Origin: an uncultured Ruminococcus sp.
Lineage (GTDB): Bacteria > Bacillota > Clostridia > Oscillospirales > Acutalibacteraceae
Length of the DNA: 6,935 bases
Direction of reading: 5' to 3'
Assembly: GCA_902767175.1 (NCBI GenBank)
Contig: CACXGH010000019.1
Coordinates: forward strand, 1-6,935
Part shown: positions 1 through 6,620 of the stretch, piece after piece
Layout: every line of letters begins with the position of its first letter
Numbering within the stretch: position 1 is the stretch's first letter
Notes under the pieces: model-generated
What the model saw: only the letters and a program-made list of their open reading frames with translations
The model's database searches: none
Told to the model about the DNA's origin: nothing
Position numbers and translations under genes: made by a program

Positions 1-1122
1 AGAAAAATGCATAATATGGCTGACAGCATTATCATTTTTGATGAAGCACATATGATGCCTGCAGAATATCTGCAGCCATGTCTGAGGGCGGTTTCGTTTA
101 TTACAAAGCTCCTCGGCAGTGAAGCGGTGTTCCTGACGGCAACAATGCCGGATTTTGAAACGCTTATTAAGAAATATTCATTTCCGGGCGTAGACACTGT
201 GCAGCTTATTACGGATAAAAGCTCTTTTGACAAATTCAGAAAAGGGGAATTTGTCAGTCTGGGAGAGATCAGTAAAGAAACGCTCCTGCAGTCGGCAGGT
301 GCCGCACCGTCTGCACTGATCGTCGTAAATAAAAGAGCTGCGGCATCGGAGCTTTACGACATGGCACAGGGCAATAAATATCATCTTTCAACATATATGT
401 CAGCCTATGACAGAAAACGCACGATTGACAAAATCAAATCGGAGCTTGACAGACTCTATAGAGATTATCCCGATCTTTCAGATGTTCCGGAGGACAGGAA
501 GATAATTGTTATATCTACTTCACTGATAGAAGCGGGAGTTGACCTTGATTTCTATACCGTTTACAGAGAACTGACGGGACTTGACAGTATCCTTCAGGCA
601 GGCGGAAGATGCAATAGAGAGGGTAAGCGGCATAATGCGCAAATACATATATTCAGTCTGACAAAACCCGGGGAGATCAGGGTCAATATTACACAGGGAC
701 TGATAGAGAAATACGATGATATTTCTTCGCAGGAATGTATAAAGGAATATTACGGCAGACTGTATGATTTCAATGACGAAAGCATCAAAAAGAACACGAT
801 TGCGTACGGCTGTACGGGAGTCTATAGTATTGCGTTTGCGTCGTATGCGCAGAAATTCAATATGATAGAAAGCAATACGGCAGCGGTTGCGGTTGAGTGT
901 GATGATGAAAGCGCCGGACTTATCAAAAGGCTCAGAATCACGGGGCATACCGATCACAGAAGGCTGCAGAAATATACATTTACGGTGTATGATTATGAAC
1001 TGCAGAATCTGATAAAGCAGGGAGCTGCTGCAGAATACGGCGGAATATGGTGTCTTACCAATCCGGATTATTACAGCAGAGAAAAAGGCGTCCGATTTGA
1101 GGCAAATGACTATATTATCTAA
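1..1122 (+). CDS. cas3: CRISPR-associated helicase/nuclease Cas3, C-terminal part (5' end outside window)
   Basis: Cas3 is the ATP-dependent DNA helicase-nuclease recruited by type I Cascade to unwind and shred the target strand. The reading frame is open to the left edge, so this is a window truncation rather than a broken gene; 373 residues are visible, against roughly 750-800 for a full I-C Cas3. Counting from the first codon, I see the DEAH box of motif II at residues 14-17 (IIIFDEAHMMP), motif III as TAT at 46-48, motif V in ISTSLIEAGVDLDF from about residue 171, and motif VI QAGGRCNR at 199-206 with its arginine fingers. The N-terminal HD nuclease domain and Walker A motif must lie upstream. 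The rest, up to residue 373, fits the C-terminal domain of Cas3. The methionine at nt 7 is internal, not the start. The stop at 1120-1122 lies 13 nt before cas5c and overlaps its ribosome binding site, so the two genes are co-transcribed. Confidence 0.96.
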   Translation, partial: RKMHNMADSIIIFDEAHMMPAEYLQPCLRAVSFITKLLGSEAVFLTATMPDFETLIKKYSFPGVDTVQLITDKSSFDKFRKGEFVSLGEISKETLLQSAGAAPSALIVVNKRAAASELYDMAQGNKYHLSTYMSAYDRKRTIDKIKSELDRLYRDYPDLSDVPEDRKIIVISTSLIEAGVDLDFYTVYRELTGLDSILQAGGRCNREGKRHNAQIHIFSLTKPGEIRVNITQGLIEKYDDISSQECIKEYYGRLYDFNDESIKKNTIAYGCTGVYSIAFASYAQKFNMIESNTAAVAVECDDESAGLIKRLRITGHTDHRRLQKYTFTVYDYELQNLIKQGAAAEYGGIWCLTNPDYYSREKGVRFEANDYII

Positions 1123-1130
1123 GGAGGAGG
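1121..1130 (+). promoter_or_regulatory. Ribosome binding site of cas5c, overlapping the cas3 stop codon
   Basis: AAGGAGGAGG begins inside the TAA stop of cas3 (1120-1122) and ends 5 nt before ATG 1136. This near-perfect Shine-Dalgarno sequence fixes the cas5c start at 1136 rather than at the upstream in-frame TTG 1097, which lies inside cas3 and has no such site. A terminating cas3 ribosome would sit on this site, favouring coupled translation. Confidence 0.85.
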
Positions 1131-1135
1131 ATAAA

Positions 1136-1864
1136 ATGAGCAGAGGATTTAAAATAATAGCAAAGGGAGAATACGCACTGTTTACGAGACCTGAAATGAA
1201 GCTTGAGAGGGTGAGTTATGACGTGCCGCCGCCCGGTGCGCTGGAAGGAATGCTGAAAAGTGTTTATTGGAAGCCGGCTGTCCGTTATGTGATTGATAAG
1301 ATAGTTGTTTTCAATCCGATAGATTTTGTGAATATCAGACGGAATGAGGTCAAGGACAAGGTGTCGTTTTCGGATATCAGGAGTCAGATGAACGGCAAGG
1401 GTGCAGACCCTTGTATATACACATCGGAAGAAAGAACGCAGAGAGCCGCCTTGCTTTTGAAAAATGTAGAATACGGTATAGAGTTCCATTTTGAAATGAC
1501 AGGCATCAGAAGCAATAAGGACGACGAGGACGAAAAGAAACATTATAATATAATAAAGCGGCGGCTTGAAAAGGGGCAGTTTTTCAGGAGTCCGTGCTTA
1601 GGGTGTTCGGAATTTCCCGTAAAAAGCTTAACGCTTGTCGATGAGTTTGATCTTAGTCGGATCAGCAGTGAAATACTTGCAATGGGTGATTATGATCTCG
1701 GGTTTATGAGCTATAGGGTAAACTTTGAAGATAAGGGTATTCCGAAAAACGGTGATTGGAGCGCTCATGAATTTTCGGATAAGGCGGTTACCGAATATTA
1801 TCGTCCTCATATGATCGGCGGTATTATTGATGTACAGAAATACAGGGCGGTGATAAAATGCTGA
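1136..1864 (+). CDS. cas5c: Type I-C Cas5 (Cas5c/Cas5d), pre-crRNA endonuclease and Cascade subunit
   Basis: In type I-C, which lacks Cas6, Cas5 itself cuts the repeat hairpin and then stays on the crRNA 5' handle in the effector complex. The product is 242 residues, a normal length for the family. The N-terminal RRM-type fold is suggested by the start FKIIAKGEYALFTRPE and by the glycine-containing segment YDVPPPGALEGML at about 28-40. Tyr44 in VYWKP and the adjacent Lys135-His136 in KKHYNIIKRRLEKGQFFRSP match, by motif context, the Tyr and Lys-His catalytic residues described for Bacillus halodurans Cas5d; this alignment is by eye. The conserved LGCSEFPV block follows at about 155-162. The start was chosen from the strong AAGGAGGAGG site. 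The 3' end overlaps cas8c by 7 nt. The substrate repeat is at 6621 onward, where a cut at the 3' base of the stem would leave an 11-nt handle. Confidence 0.96.
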   Translation: MSRGFKIIAKGEYALFTRPEMKLERVSYDVPPPGALEGMLKSVYWKPAVRYVIDKIVVFNPIDFVNIRRNEVKDKVSFSDIRSQMNGKGADPCIYTSEERTQRAALLLKNVEYGIEFHFEMTGIRSNKDDEDEKKHYNIIKRRLEKGQFFRSPCLGCSEFPVKSLTLVDEFDLSRISSEILAMGDYDLGFMSYRVNFEDKGIPKNGDWSAHEFSDKAVTEYYRPHMIGGIIDVQKYRAVIKC

Positions 1865-3669
1865 TCCATGCACTTAATGATTACTATGACGAACTTGAAA
1901 GAGCCGGAAAGGTCAATCAGGCAGGTTATTCCGTGCAGGGAGTTCATTATCTTATATGTCTGAATCCTGACGGCAGCATAGAGTCTCTCAGTGATTGCAG
2001 GCTTGAAAACACGGTCACGATGAAAAACGGCAAGGTAAGGACGGAATTTGTACCCAAAGAAATGACTTTTCCGCAAAGGACAGAAAAACCGGGGATCGAA
2101 TCTAATATCATTGAGCACAGACCGCTTTATATTTTCGGTTTGAATTACGAAAAGGACAGGTTTACTGCCGAGGACAAGACCCGCAAGGCAAAAAAATCAA
2201 ACGAGGCATTCAAGGAAGCTAATCTGGAATTTATAGAAGGTCTTGATTCGCCTGTAATAAATGCCTACAGGAATTTTCTTATGACATGGATACCTGAAAA
2301 TGAGACTGACAATCCGTGCCTTACAGCCATGGGCAAGGCATATAAGAGCGCATACTTTGCGTTCTGTCTGAGCGGCAGGCCGGATATCCTGCTTCATGAA
2401 GATAAGCTCATAAAACAAAAATGGGAAGAAAGACTTTCGGAAAACGTTCCTCGGGACGCCGTGGTTTCTCAATGTGCCGTAACGGGCAGACAGATGCCGA
2501 TAGCGAGAATACATAATAAGATAAAGGGTATAAAGGACGGTCAGCCGTCAGGAACAGTTCTTGTCGGATATAAAAACACTGCCGGCTGTTCATACGGAAA
2601 CGAACAGTCATATAACAGCAATATTTCCGAAACTGCTATGAATAAATATACCTATGCTCTGAATTATCTGTTATCCGATAAGAGACACAGAAATATCATT
2701 GATGACATTACGGTCGTGTTCTGGGCAGGCGGAGGAGAAAAGAATGATGACTGTTCTGACCTGCTGAACTGCTTCCTGTTCGGGAACAGTGAAAAAATGA
2801 ACGAGGAAGAGACTGACCGGATGCTTGAAAGCCTCTTCAGGAATGCAGGAGAAGGAAAGGTCACGGCAGATAAGCTCGCTTCAGCAGGAAATGTTGACGA
2901 TAATGTTGATTTTTATATTGCAGGTTTCAAGCCGAATGCGTCACGTCTTTCTCTTAAATTCTTATACCGCAGAAAATTCGGGCAGATACTTTCAAGTATT
3001 GCACAGCATCAGAAGGATATGCAGATCGGTGACAGGGTAAAAGCTGTGGCTTTATGGCAAATAAAAAACGAACTGAGATCTCCTAAGAGCACAAATGACA
3101 AAATTGATGCATCACTTCTTTCAGAGATATTCAAGTCGATAATCTATGGCTCACCCTATCCTGATTATCTGCTTTCTTTACTCTTAATGAGGATAAAGAC
3201 TGACAAGGCAATTAATTCTGTGCGTGCAGGTGCAGTCAGAGCCTGCATAAACAGAAAATCAAGATCATTAAAACAAGAGGAGGAATTGAAATTGGCACTT
3301 GACAAAAACAACACAAATCAGGCATACCTTTGCGGAAGGCTGTTTGCGGTACTTGAGAGGATACAAAAAGCCGCATCTCCGGCAAAGCTGAACAGGACAA
3401 TAAAGGATACCTATTTCGCATCGGCGGCATCAAAGCCTGCGCTGGTATTCCCGAAGCTGCTCACGCTTTCACAGAACCACATGAAAAAGCTGAGCGAAGG
3501 CAATGCAGTATTCTTCAACAAGCTCGCAGAGGAGATAATCGGCAAACTTGAGGGGGAATTCCCCGAAACACTGATGCTGTCAGAACAGGGTAGATTCATG
3601 ATAGGATATTACCAGCAGGATCAGGATCTTTATCATAAAAATACAGATGAATACAAGGAGGAAAAATAA
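1858..3669 (+). CDS. cas8c: Type I-C Cascade large subunit Cas8c (Csd1)
   Basis: Cas8c is the large subunit of the I-C surveillance complex; it recognises the PAM and contributes to Cas3 recruitment. The product is 603 residues, usual for the Csd1 family. I recognise it from the N-terminal start MLIHALNDYYDELE, the conserved GTVLVGYKNTAGCSYGNEQSYNSNISE region (about 230-260), VVFWAGGG at about 287-294, the FYIAGFKPNASRLSLKFLYRRKFG stretch around 350-375, and the C-terminal LALDKNNTNQAYLCGRLFAVLE segment. It lies between cas5c and cas7c, as expected. ATG 1858 overlaps the end of cas5c by 7 nt, with a modest purine-rich site (GGGCGG) just upstream, so coupling to cas5c is likely. Residues 479-603 can also be made as a separate small subunit from an internal start (see cas11c). 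No frameshift or missing block is visible. Confidence 0.96.
   Translation: MLIHALNDYYDELERAGKVNQAGYSVQGVHYLICLNPDGSIESLSDCRLENTVTMKNGKVRTEFVPKEMTFPQRTEKPGIESNIIEHRPLYIFGLNYEKDRFTAEDKTRKAKKSNEAFKEANLEFIEGLDSPVINAYRNFLMTWIPENETDNPCLTAMGKAYKSAYFAFCLSGRPDILLHEDKLIKQKWEERLSENVPRDAVVSQCAVTGRQMPIARIHNKIKGIKDGQPSGTVLVGYKNTAGCSYGNEQSYNSNISETAMNKYTYALNYLLSDKRHRNIIDDITVVFWAGGGEKNDDCSDLLNCFLFGNSEKMNEEETDRMLESLFRNAGEGKVTADKLASAGNVDDNVDFYIAGFKPNASRLSLKFLYRRKFGQILSSIAQHQKDMQIGDRVKAVALWQIKNELRSPKSTNDKIDASLLSEIFKSIIYGSPYPDYLLSLLLMRIKTDKAINSVRAGAVRACINRKSRSLKQEEELKLALDKNNTNQAYLCGRLFAVLERIQKAASPAKLNRTIKDTYFASAASKPALVFPKLLTLSQNHMKKLSEGNAVFFNKLAEEIIGKLEGEFPETLMLSEQGRFMIGYYQQDQDLYHKNTDEYKEEK
3277..3283 (+). promoter_or_regulatory. 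Internal ribosome binding site within cas8c driving cas11c
   Basis: GAGGAGG lies inside the cas8c reading frame and is followed after 8 nt by TTG 3292, in the cas8c frame. A second in-frame TTG at 3286 is only 2 nt away, too close for initiation. No in-frame ATG or GTG lies just downstream. The site has the strength and spacing of the genuine ribosome binding sites of cas5c and cas7c in this operon. Confidence 0.75.
3292..3669 (+). CDS. cas11c: Cas11c small subunit, internal translation product of cas8c
   Basis: Type I-C systems have no separate small-subunit gene. Published work on I-C effectors showed that Cas11c is made from an internal start near the 3' end of cas8c, and that copies of it line the Cascade belly, stabilising the R-loop. 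Here GAGGAGG at 3277-3283 sits 8 nt before an in-frame TTG; initiation there gives a 125-residue protein beginning (M)ALDKNNTNQAYLCGRLFAVLE, ending at the cas8c stop. The size is right for a Cas11, and the ALDK...N...GRLFAVLE start resembles, from memory, known Cas11c N termini. The sequence looks mainly helical. It is nested wholly in cas8c, corresponding to its residues 479-603. Start codon use is inferred; the non-ATG codon may set a lower or tuned rate, although the complex needs more than one copy. Confidence 0.8.
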   Translation: MALDKNNTNQAYLCGRLFAVLERIQKAASPAKLNRTIKDTYFASAASKPALVFPKLLTLSQNHMKKLSEGNAVFFNKLAEEIIGKLEGEFPETLMLSEQGRFMIGYYQQDQDLYHKNTDEYKEEK

Positions 3670-3671
3670 TT

Positions 3672-4526
3672 ATGGCTATCAATAACAGATATGATTTCGT
3701 AATGCTCTTTGACGTGGAGAACGGCAATCCCAACGGTGACCCCGATGCAGGAAACGCTCCGAGAATAGATGCCGAAAGCGGCTTCGGTTTTATTACTGAT
3801 GTATGCCTGAAAAGAAAAATCAGAAATTATGTCGAGCTTGTCAAAGAAGGAGAACCCGGATATAACATTCTTGTAAAAGCCGACAGATCTCTCAACTCTA
3901 AATTTGCAGAGGCTTATGATGCTGAAAATCTTAAAAAGGGTGAAAAGGGCAAGAACGCTGATGATGTAAAAAAAGCCCGTGAATATATGTGCAGGAATTA
4001 TTACGACGTGCGTATGTTCGGCGCTGTAATGTCAACGGGTGACAATCCCTGCGGTATTGTAAGGGGGCCTGTACAGATAAACTTTGCAAGAAGTATCTCT
4101 CCTGTCAATATTCAGGATATAACGATCACAAGGCAGGCCCGTACAACCGAGGACAGAATGGAGACAGGTTCAACTGAAATGGGTAAGAAGAGCATTATTC
4201 CCTATGCGCTGTATCGTGCCGAGGGTTATGTTTCCGCAGCCCTTGCCAACAAGGTGACGGATATTACAGAGGAAGACCTTGAATTGCTCTGGACTGCCGT
4301 AATCAATATGTTTGAGGAAGATCACAGTGCTGCAAGGGGCAAAATGTGCATGAGAAAGCTCATTGTCTTCAAACATGATAATGTATTGGGTTCTCACCCG
4401 TCACATATTCTCTTTGATAAGATAAAGATCGAAGAAAAAAGATCTGTGCCGAGAAGTATAGAAGATTACAGTATCGTGATAGACAGAGATATGCCCGAGG
4501 GTGTAGAAATAATAGAGAAGATATGA
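3672..4526 (+). CDS. cas7c: Type I-C Cas7 backbone subunit (Cas7c/Csd2)
   Basis: Cas7 subunits polymerise along the crRNA to form the helical backbone of the I-C effector. The 284-residue product shows the hallmark Csd2 N terminus: RYDFVMLFDVENGNPNGDPDAGNAPRID at about 6-33, with the NGNPNGDP loop, and then MFGAVM at 115-120 and RGPVQINFARSISPV at 131-145, with an RRM-type core. All these blocks are intact. ATG 3672 is only 2 nt after the cas8c stop, and a strong AAGGAGG at 3655-3661, inside the end of cas8c, lies 10 nt before it. A strong site suits a protein needed at about seven copies per complex. The last 4 nt overlap cas4 (ATGA at 4523-4526). Confidence 0.97.
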   Translation: MAINNRYDFVMLFDVENGNPNGDPDAGNAPRIDAESGFGFITDVCLKRKIRNYVELVKEGEPGYNILVKADRSLNSKFAEAYDAENLKKGEKGKNADDVKKAREYMCRNYYDVRMFGAVMSTGDNPCGIVRGPVQINFARSISPVNIQDITITRQARTTEDRMETGSTEMGKKSIIPYALYRAEGYVSAALANKVTDITEEDLELLWTAVINMFEEDHSAARGKMCMRKLIVFKHDNVLGSHPSHILFDKIKIEEKRSVPRSIEDYSIVIDRDMPEGVEIIEKI

Positions 4527-5155
4527 CCGGCAGTGATATTTCTATACGTTCGATACAGCACTATCTTTACTGTCCTCACCGTTGGGGACTATTAGAGATA
4601 GACTGCGCATGGGCAGAGAATTATTTTGTTACCAAGGCAAATATTCTGCATAAAAGAGTACATGAGACCGGAATGTATACTTCCAGGGGTAAAAAATCCT
4701 ATACGTCGGTAACGGTATATAATGATCTGCCGCAGTACGGAATTTATGGCATTACGGATTGTATTGAGTTTAACAAAGACGGCTGTACCATAATAGAATA
4801 TAAACCCACAAAGCCTGAGACGGCTGAATATAATCATGATGATCTGATGCAGGTTTTCGCACAGAAGCTATGCGTTGATTATGTATTCGGCGGTGACTGT
4901 GAAGGCTGTCTGTATTATGGTAATGTCAAAAAAAGAATAGTTCTGCCATTAAAAGAAAACTTTGAGCAATATAACACCGAACTGCTGTCTATTCTGTCGG
5001 ACATAAGAGACCGAAGGGCAAGAGGAATCATTCCGCCTGTAAAAAAGGGACAAAAGTGTTCCGGGTGTTCTATGAAGGATATATGTATGCCAAACAGTAA
5101 ACGTCAGAAGGGACTGCACGAATTGATCGGAGATATATTGGAGGAACAACTATGA
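4523..5155 (+). CDS. cas4: CRISPR adaptation exonuclease Cas4 (RecB-like, Fe-S)
   Basis: Cas4 works with Cas1-Cas2 to trim prespacers and select PAM-bearing ones, so that spacers are inserted in a usable orientation. The 210-residue product has the full PD-(D/E)XK/RecB-like set: Cys17 (YLYCPHRW), His47, Asp79 in GITD, Glu92 and Lys94 in IIEYKPTK, and a Gln110-containing helix (LMQVFAQKL). The C-terminal Cys179, Cys182 and Cys188 (KCSGCSMKDIC) complete a four-cysteine iron-sulfur site with Cys17. All expected catalytic and cluster residues are present, so it should be active. ATG 4523 overlaps the cas7c stop by 4 nt; there is only a weak purine stretch upstream (AGAGAAG, 4514-4520), so translation probably depends on coupling. 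It overlaps cas1 by 4 nt as well. Confidence 0.96.
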   Translation: MTGSDISIRSIQHYLYCPHRWGLLEIDCAWAENYFVTKANILHKRVHETGMYTSRGKKSYTSVTVYNDLPQYGIYGITDCIEFNKDGCTIIEYKPTKPETAEYNHDDLMQVFAQKLCVDYVFGGDCEGCLYYGNVKKRIVLPLKENFEQYNTELLSILSDIRDRRARGIIPPVKKGQKCSGCSMKDICMPNSKRQKGLHELIGDILEEQL

Positions 5156-6174
5156 GAAAGCTGCTTAATACAATATACATTACGAATGAGAATGCATATC
5201 TGATGCTGGACGGAGAAAACCTGGTTTGCAGAACAGACAATGAAAATAAGTTAAGAATACCGTTCGACAACATAGAAAGTATAGTATGTTTCAGCTATCT
5301 CGGTTGTTCTCCGGCTCTCATGGGTAAATGCGTTGAAAAATGTATTCCGATAAGCTTTATTTCACCTCAGGGGAAATTCCTTGCTAAGGTTTGTTCCGAA
5401 ACAAAGGGCAATGTTTTTCTCAGGGTGGCACAGATAGATAAATTCCGTGAAAAAGGTATAGAACTTGCCCGCAATACTATGGCAGCCAAGTTTTGTAATT
5501 CGGTTCAGACTATCCGCCGTACGCTTCATGATACGGCATCGTTAAAAGAAGATCCTGATATAATCAACACAATGGAAACACTCGCTGACGGAACAAGAAG
5601 TTTATTGAAAGCAGGAACGATAGATCAGATAATCGGTATCGAAGGAAACTGCGCACATAGTTATTTTTCCGTATTCGACAAACTGATAACCAATAAAAAG
5701 TCTGATATACATTTTGAATACAGAAATAAAAGACCGCCGCTTGATGAGGCAAATGCACTGATGTCATTTGTATATACATTATATACAAACGAGTTTGCGG
5801 CAGCTCTTGAAACAGTCGGGTTGGACAGTTACATCGGATATTGTCATGCGCTCAGGAGCGGCAGAAGCTCCCTTGCGTGTGATCTGGTCGAGGAAGCGAG
5901 ATGTCTTGCAGACAGGTTTGTACTGACGCTTCTGAATCTTCGCATCATAACAGCGGCAGATTTTGATAAACAGGTATCCGGAGCTGTATGGTTAAATGAT
6001 GAGGGCAGGAAAAAGGTACTTACTAAATGGCAGGAGAAGAAAAGAACGGATTATATGCACCCGTATCTGAAACAGAAGATCCAATTCGGACTGATACCCT
6101 ATGTGCAAAGCAATTTGCTTGCCAAATATGTGAGGGGAGACTTACAAGAATACCCCTGTTTTTTATTGAAGTAG
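5152..6174 (+). CDS. cas1: CRISPR integrase Cas1, type I-C
   Basis: Cas1 is the metal-dependent integrase that, with Cas2, inserts new spacers at the leader end of the array. The 340-residue product has the normal two-part fold: an N-terminal beta domain (about 1-90, starting MRKLLNTIYITNENAYL) and a C-terminal helical catalytic domain. The three expected metal ligands are Glu164 in IIGIEGNCAHSYF, His232 in YIGYCHALRSGRSSLACDL, and Asp244 in the same block. All are in place, so the protein should be active. GGAGG at 5140-5144 lies 7 nt before ATG 5152, inside the end of cas4, and the start overlaps the cas4 stop (ATGA). The gene ends 8 nt before cas2. Confidence 0.97.
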   Translation: MRKLLNTIYITNENAYLMLDGENLVCRTDNENKLRIPFDNIESIVCFSYLGCSPALMGKCVEKCIPISFISPQGKFLAKVCSETKGNVFLRVAQIDKFREKGIELARNTMAAKFCNSVQTIRRTLHDTASLKEDPDIINTMETLADGTRSLLKAGTIDQIIGIEGNCAHSYFSVFDKLITNKKSDIHFEYRNKRPPLDEANALMSFVYTLYTNEFAAALETVGLDSYIGYCHALRSGRSSLACDLVEEARCLADRFVLTLLNLRIITAADFDKQVSGAVWLNDEGRKKVLTKWQEKKRTDYMHPYLKQKIQFGLIPYVQSNLLAKYVRGDLQEYPCFLLK

Positions 6175-6182
6175 GTGATCTT

Positions 6183-6473
6183 ATGATGGTGATAATCAGC
6201 TATGATGTTTCTTCGGCAGATGCTGACGGGAGAAAGCGTCTTAGGAGGGTTGCAAAGGAGTGTGTGAATCACTCGCAAAGGGTACAAAATTCCGTCTTTG
6301 AGGCGGACCTTGATTATTCTGCATTTTTAAAATTAAAGAGCCGATTAATTGAGTTGATTGATCCGCAAAAGGATAGTCTTAGGTTTTATTATCTTGGCAA
6401 CAATTGGGAACGAAGAGTAGAGCATATTGGTGCAAAAGAAACATACAACCCAGAAGGAGTAATAATCCTATAA
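6183..6473 (+). CDS. cas2: CRISPR adaptation protein Cas2, type I-C
   Basis: Cas2 is the small ferredoxin-fold dimer that bridges two Cas1 dimers during spacer integration. The product is 96 residues: MMVIISYDVSSADADGRKRL at the start, with the conserved Asp8 after the first beta strand, then RVQNSVFEADLD in the middle and LGNNWERRVEHIGAK near the end, much like the Bacillus halodurans protein. The frame is open far upstream into cas1, but that extension is spurious. I chose ATG 6183 because it puts the aspartate at position 8, as in relatives. ATG 6186 is an equally readable alternative, and its spacing from the AGGTGA site (6173-6178) is better. The first gene boundary after cas2 is the CRISPR leader. 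Confidence 0.96.
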   Translation: MMVIISYDVSSADADGRKRLRRVAKECVNHSQRVQNSVFEADLDYSAFLKLKSRLIELIDPQKDSLRFYYLGNNWERRVEHIGAKETYNPEGVIIL

Positions 6474-6620
6474 CGGCGAACGTCAGGTGATGTAAATAAA
6501 CCCGTAAGTTTCGCATAAAAATAGCGTGTTTTTTAATCGGCATAGTTCCAATCAGGAATAATACTGTTTATTGTCCGCCTCATTTTGTGGTTAGCGGCCG
6601 TAAAACAACAATATTTTGCG
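6474..6620 (+). promoter_or_regulatory. CRISPR leader
   Basis: This non-coding 147-bp stretch between the cas2 stop and the first repeat is the place where pre-crRNA transcription should start and where Cas1-Cas2 should recognise the integration site. Orientation is supported by the upstream cas2 and by the repeats ending in GAAAT on the plus strand. It contains short A/T runs, including T6 at 6529-6534, and an imperfect inverted repeat at its start (6476-6514, listed separately). I see no convincing -35/-10 pair: TTGTGG at 6585-6590 has only a poor partner 17-18 nt downstream (around 6608-6614). No ORF of note lies here. Confidence 0.85.
6476..6514 (+). repeat. Imperfect inverted repeat at the cas2-proximal end of the leader
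   Basis: GCGAA (6476-6480) and TTCGC (6510-6514) are complementary arms separated by 29 nt, starting 3 bases after the cas2 stop. C6481 and G6508 could extend the pairing with a bulged T. From memory, other I-C leaders carry a similar GCGAAC...GTTCGC element directly after cas2. It may be a protein-binding or adaptation motif, or a weak RNA hairpin at the end of the cas mRNA. The arms are short, so chance is possible. Confidence 0.4.

Noticed and set aside
1097..1135. TTG start at 1097 for cas5c
   Set aside because: It lies inside cas3 without a good ribosome binding site, whereas ATG 1136 follows AAGGAGGAGG and matches the family N terminus.
2731..2749. GGAGGAG followed 6 nt later by ATGATG inside cas8c, resembling another internal start
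   Set aside because: The ATG codons are out of the cas8c frame and reach a stop after seven codons, so no protein of interest results. The purines encode the glycine-rich segment of Cas8c.
6027..6182. Upstream extension of the cas2 reading frame into cas1
   Set aside because: It overlaps the conserved end of cas1, and Cas2 homology starts exactly at MMVIISYDV.
6511..6534. Possible rho-independent terminator after cas2 (CGC...GCG followed by T6)
   Set aside because: The stem would be only 3 bp, too weak to call, and termination here would lie inside the leader.
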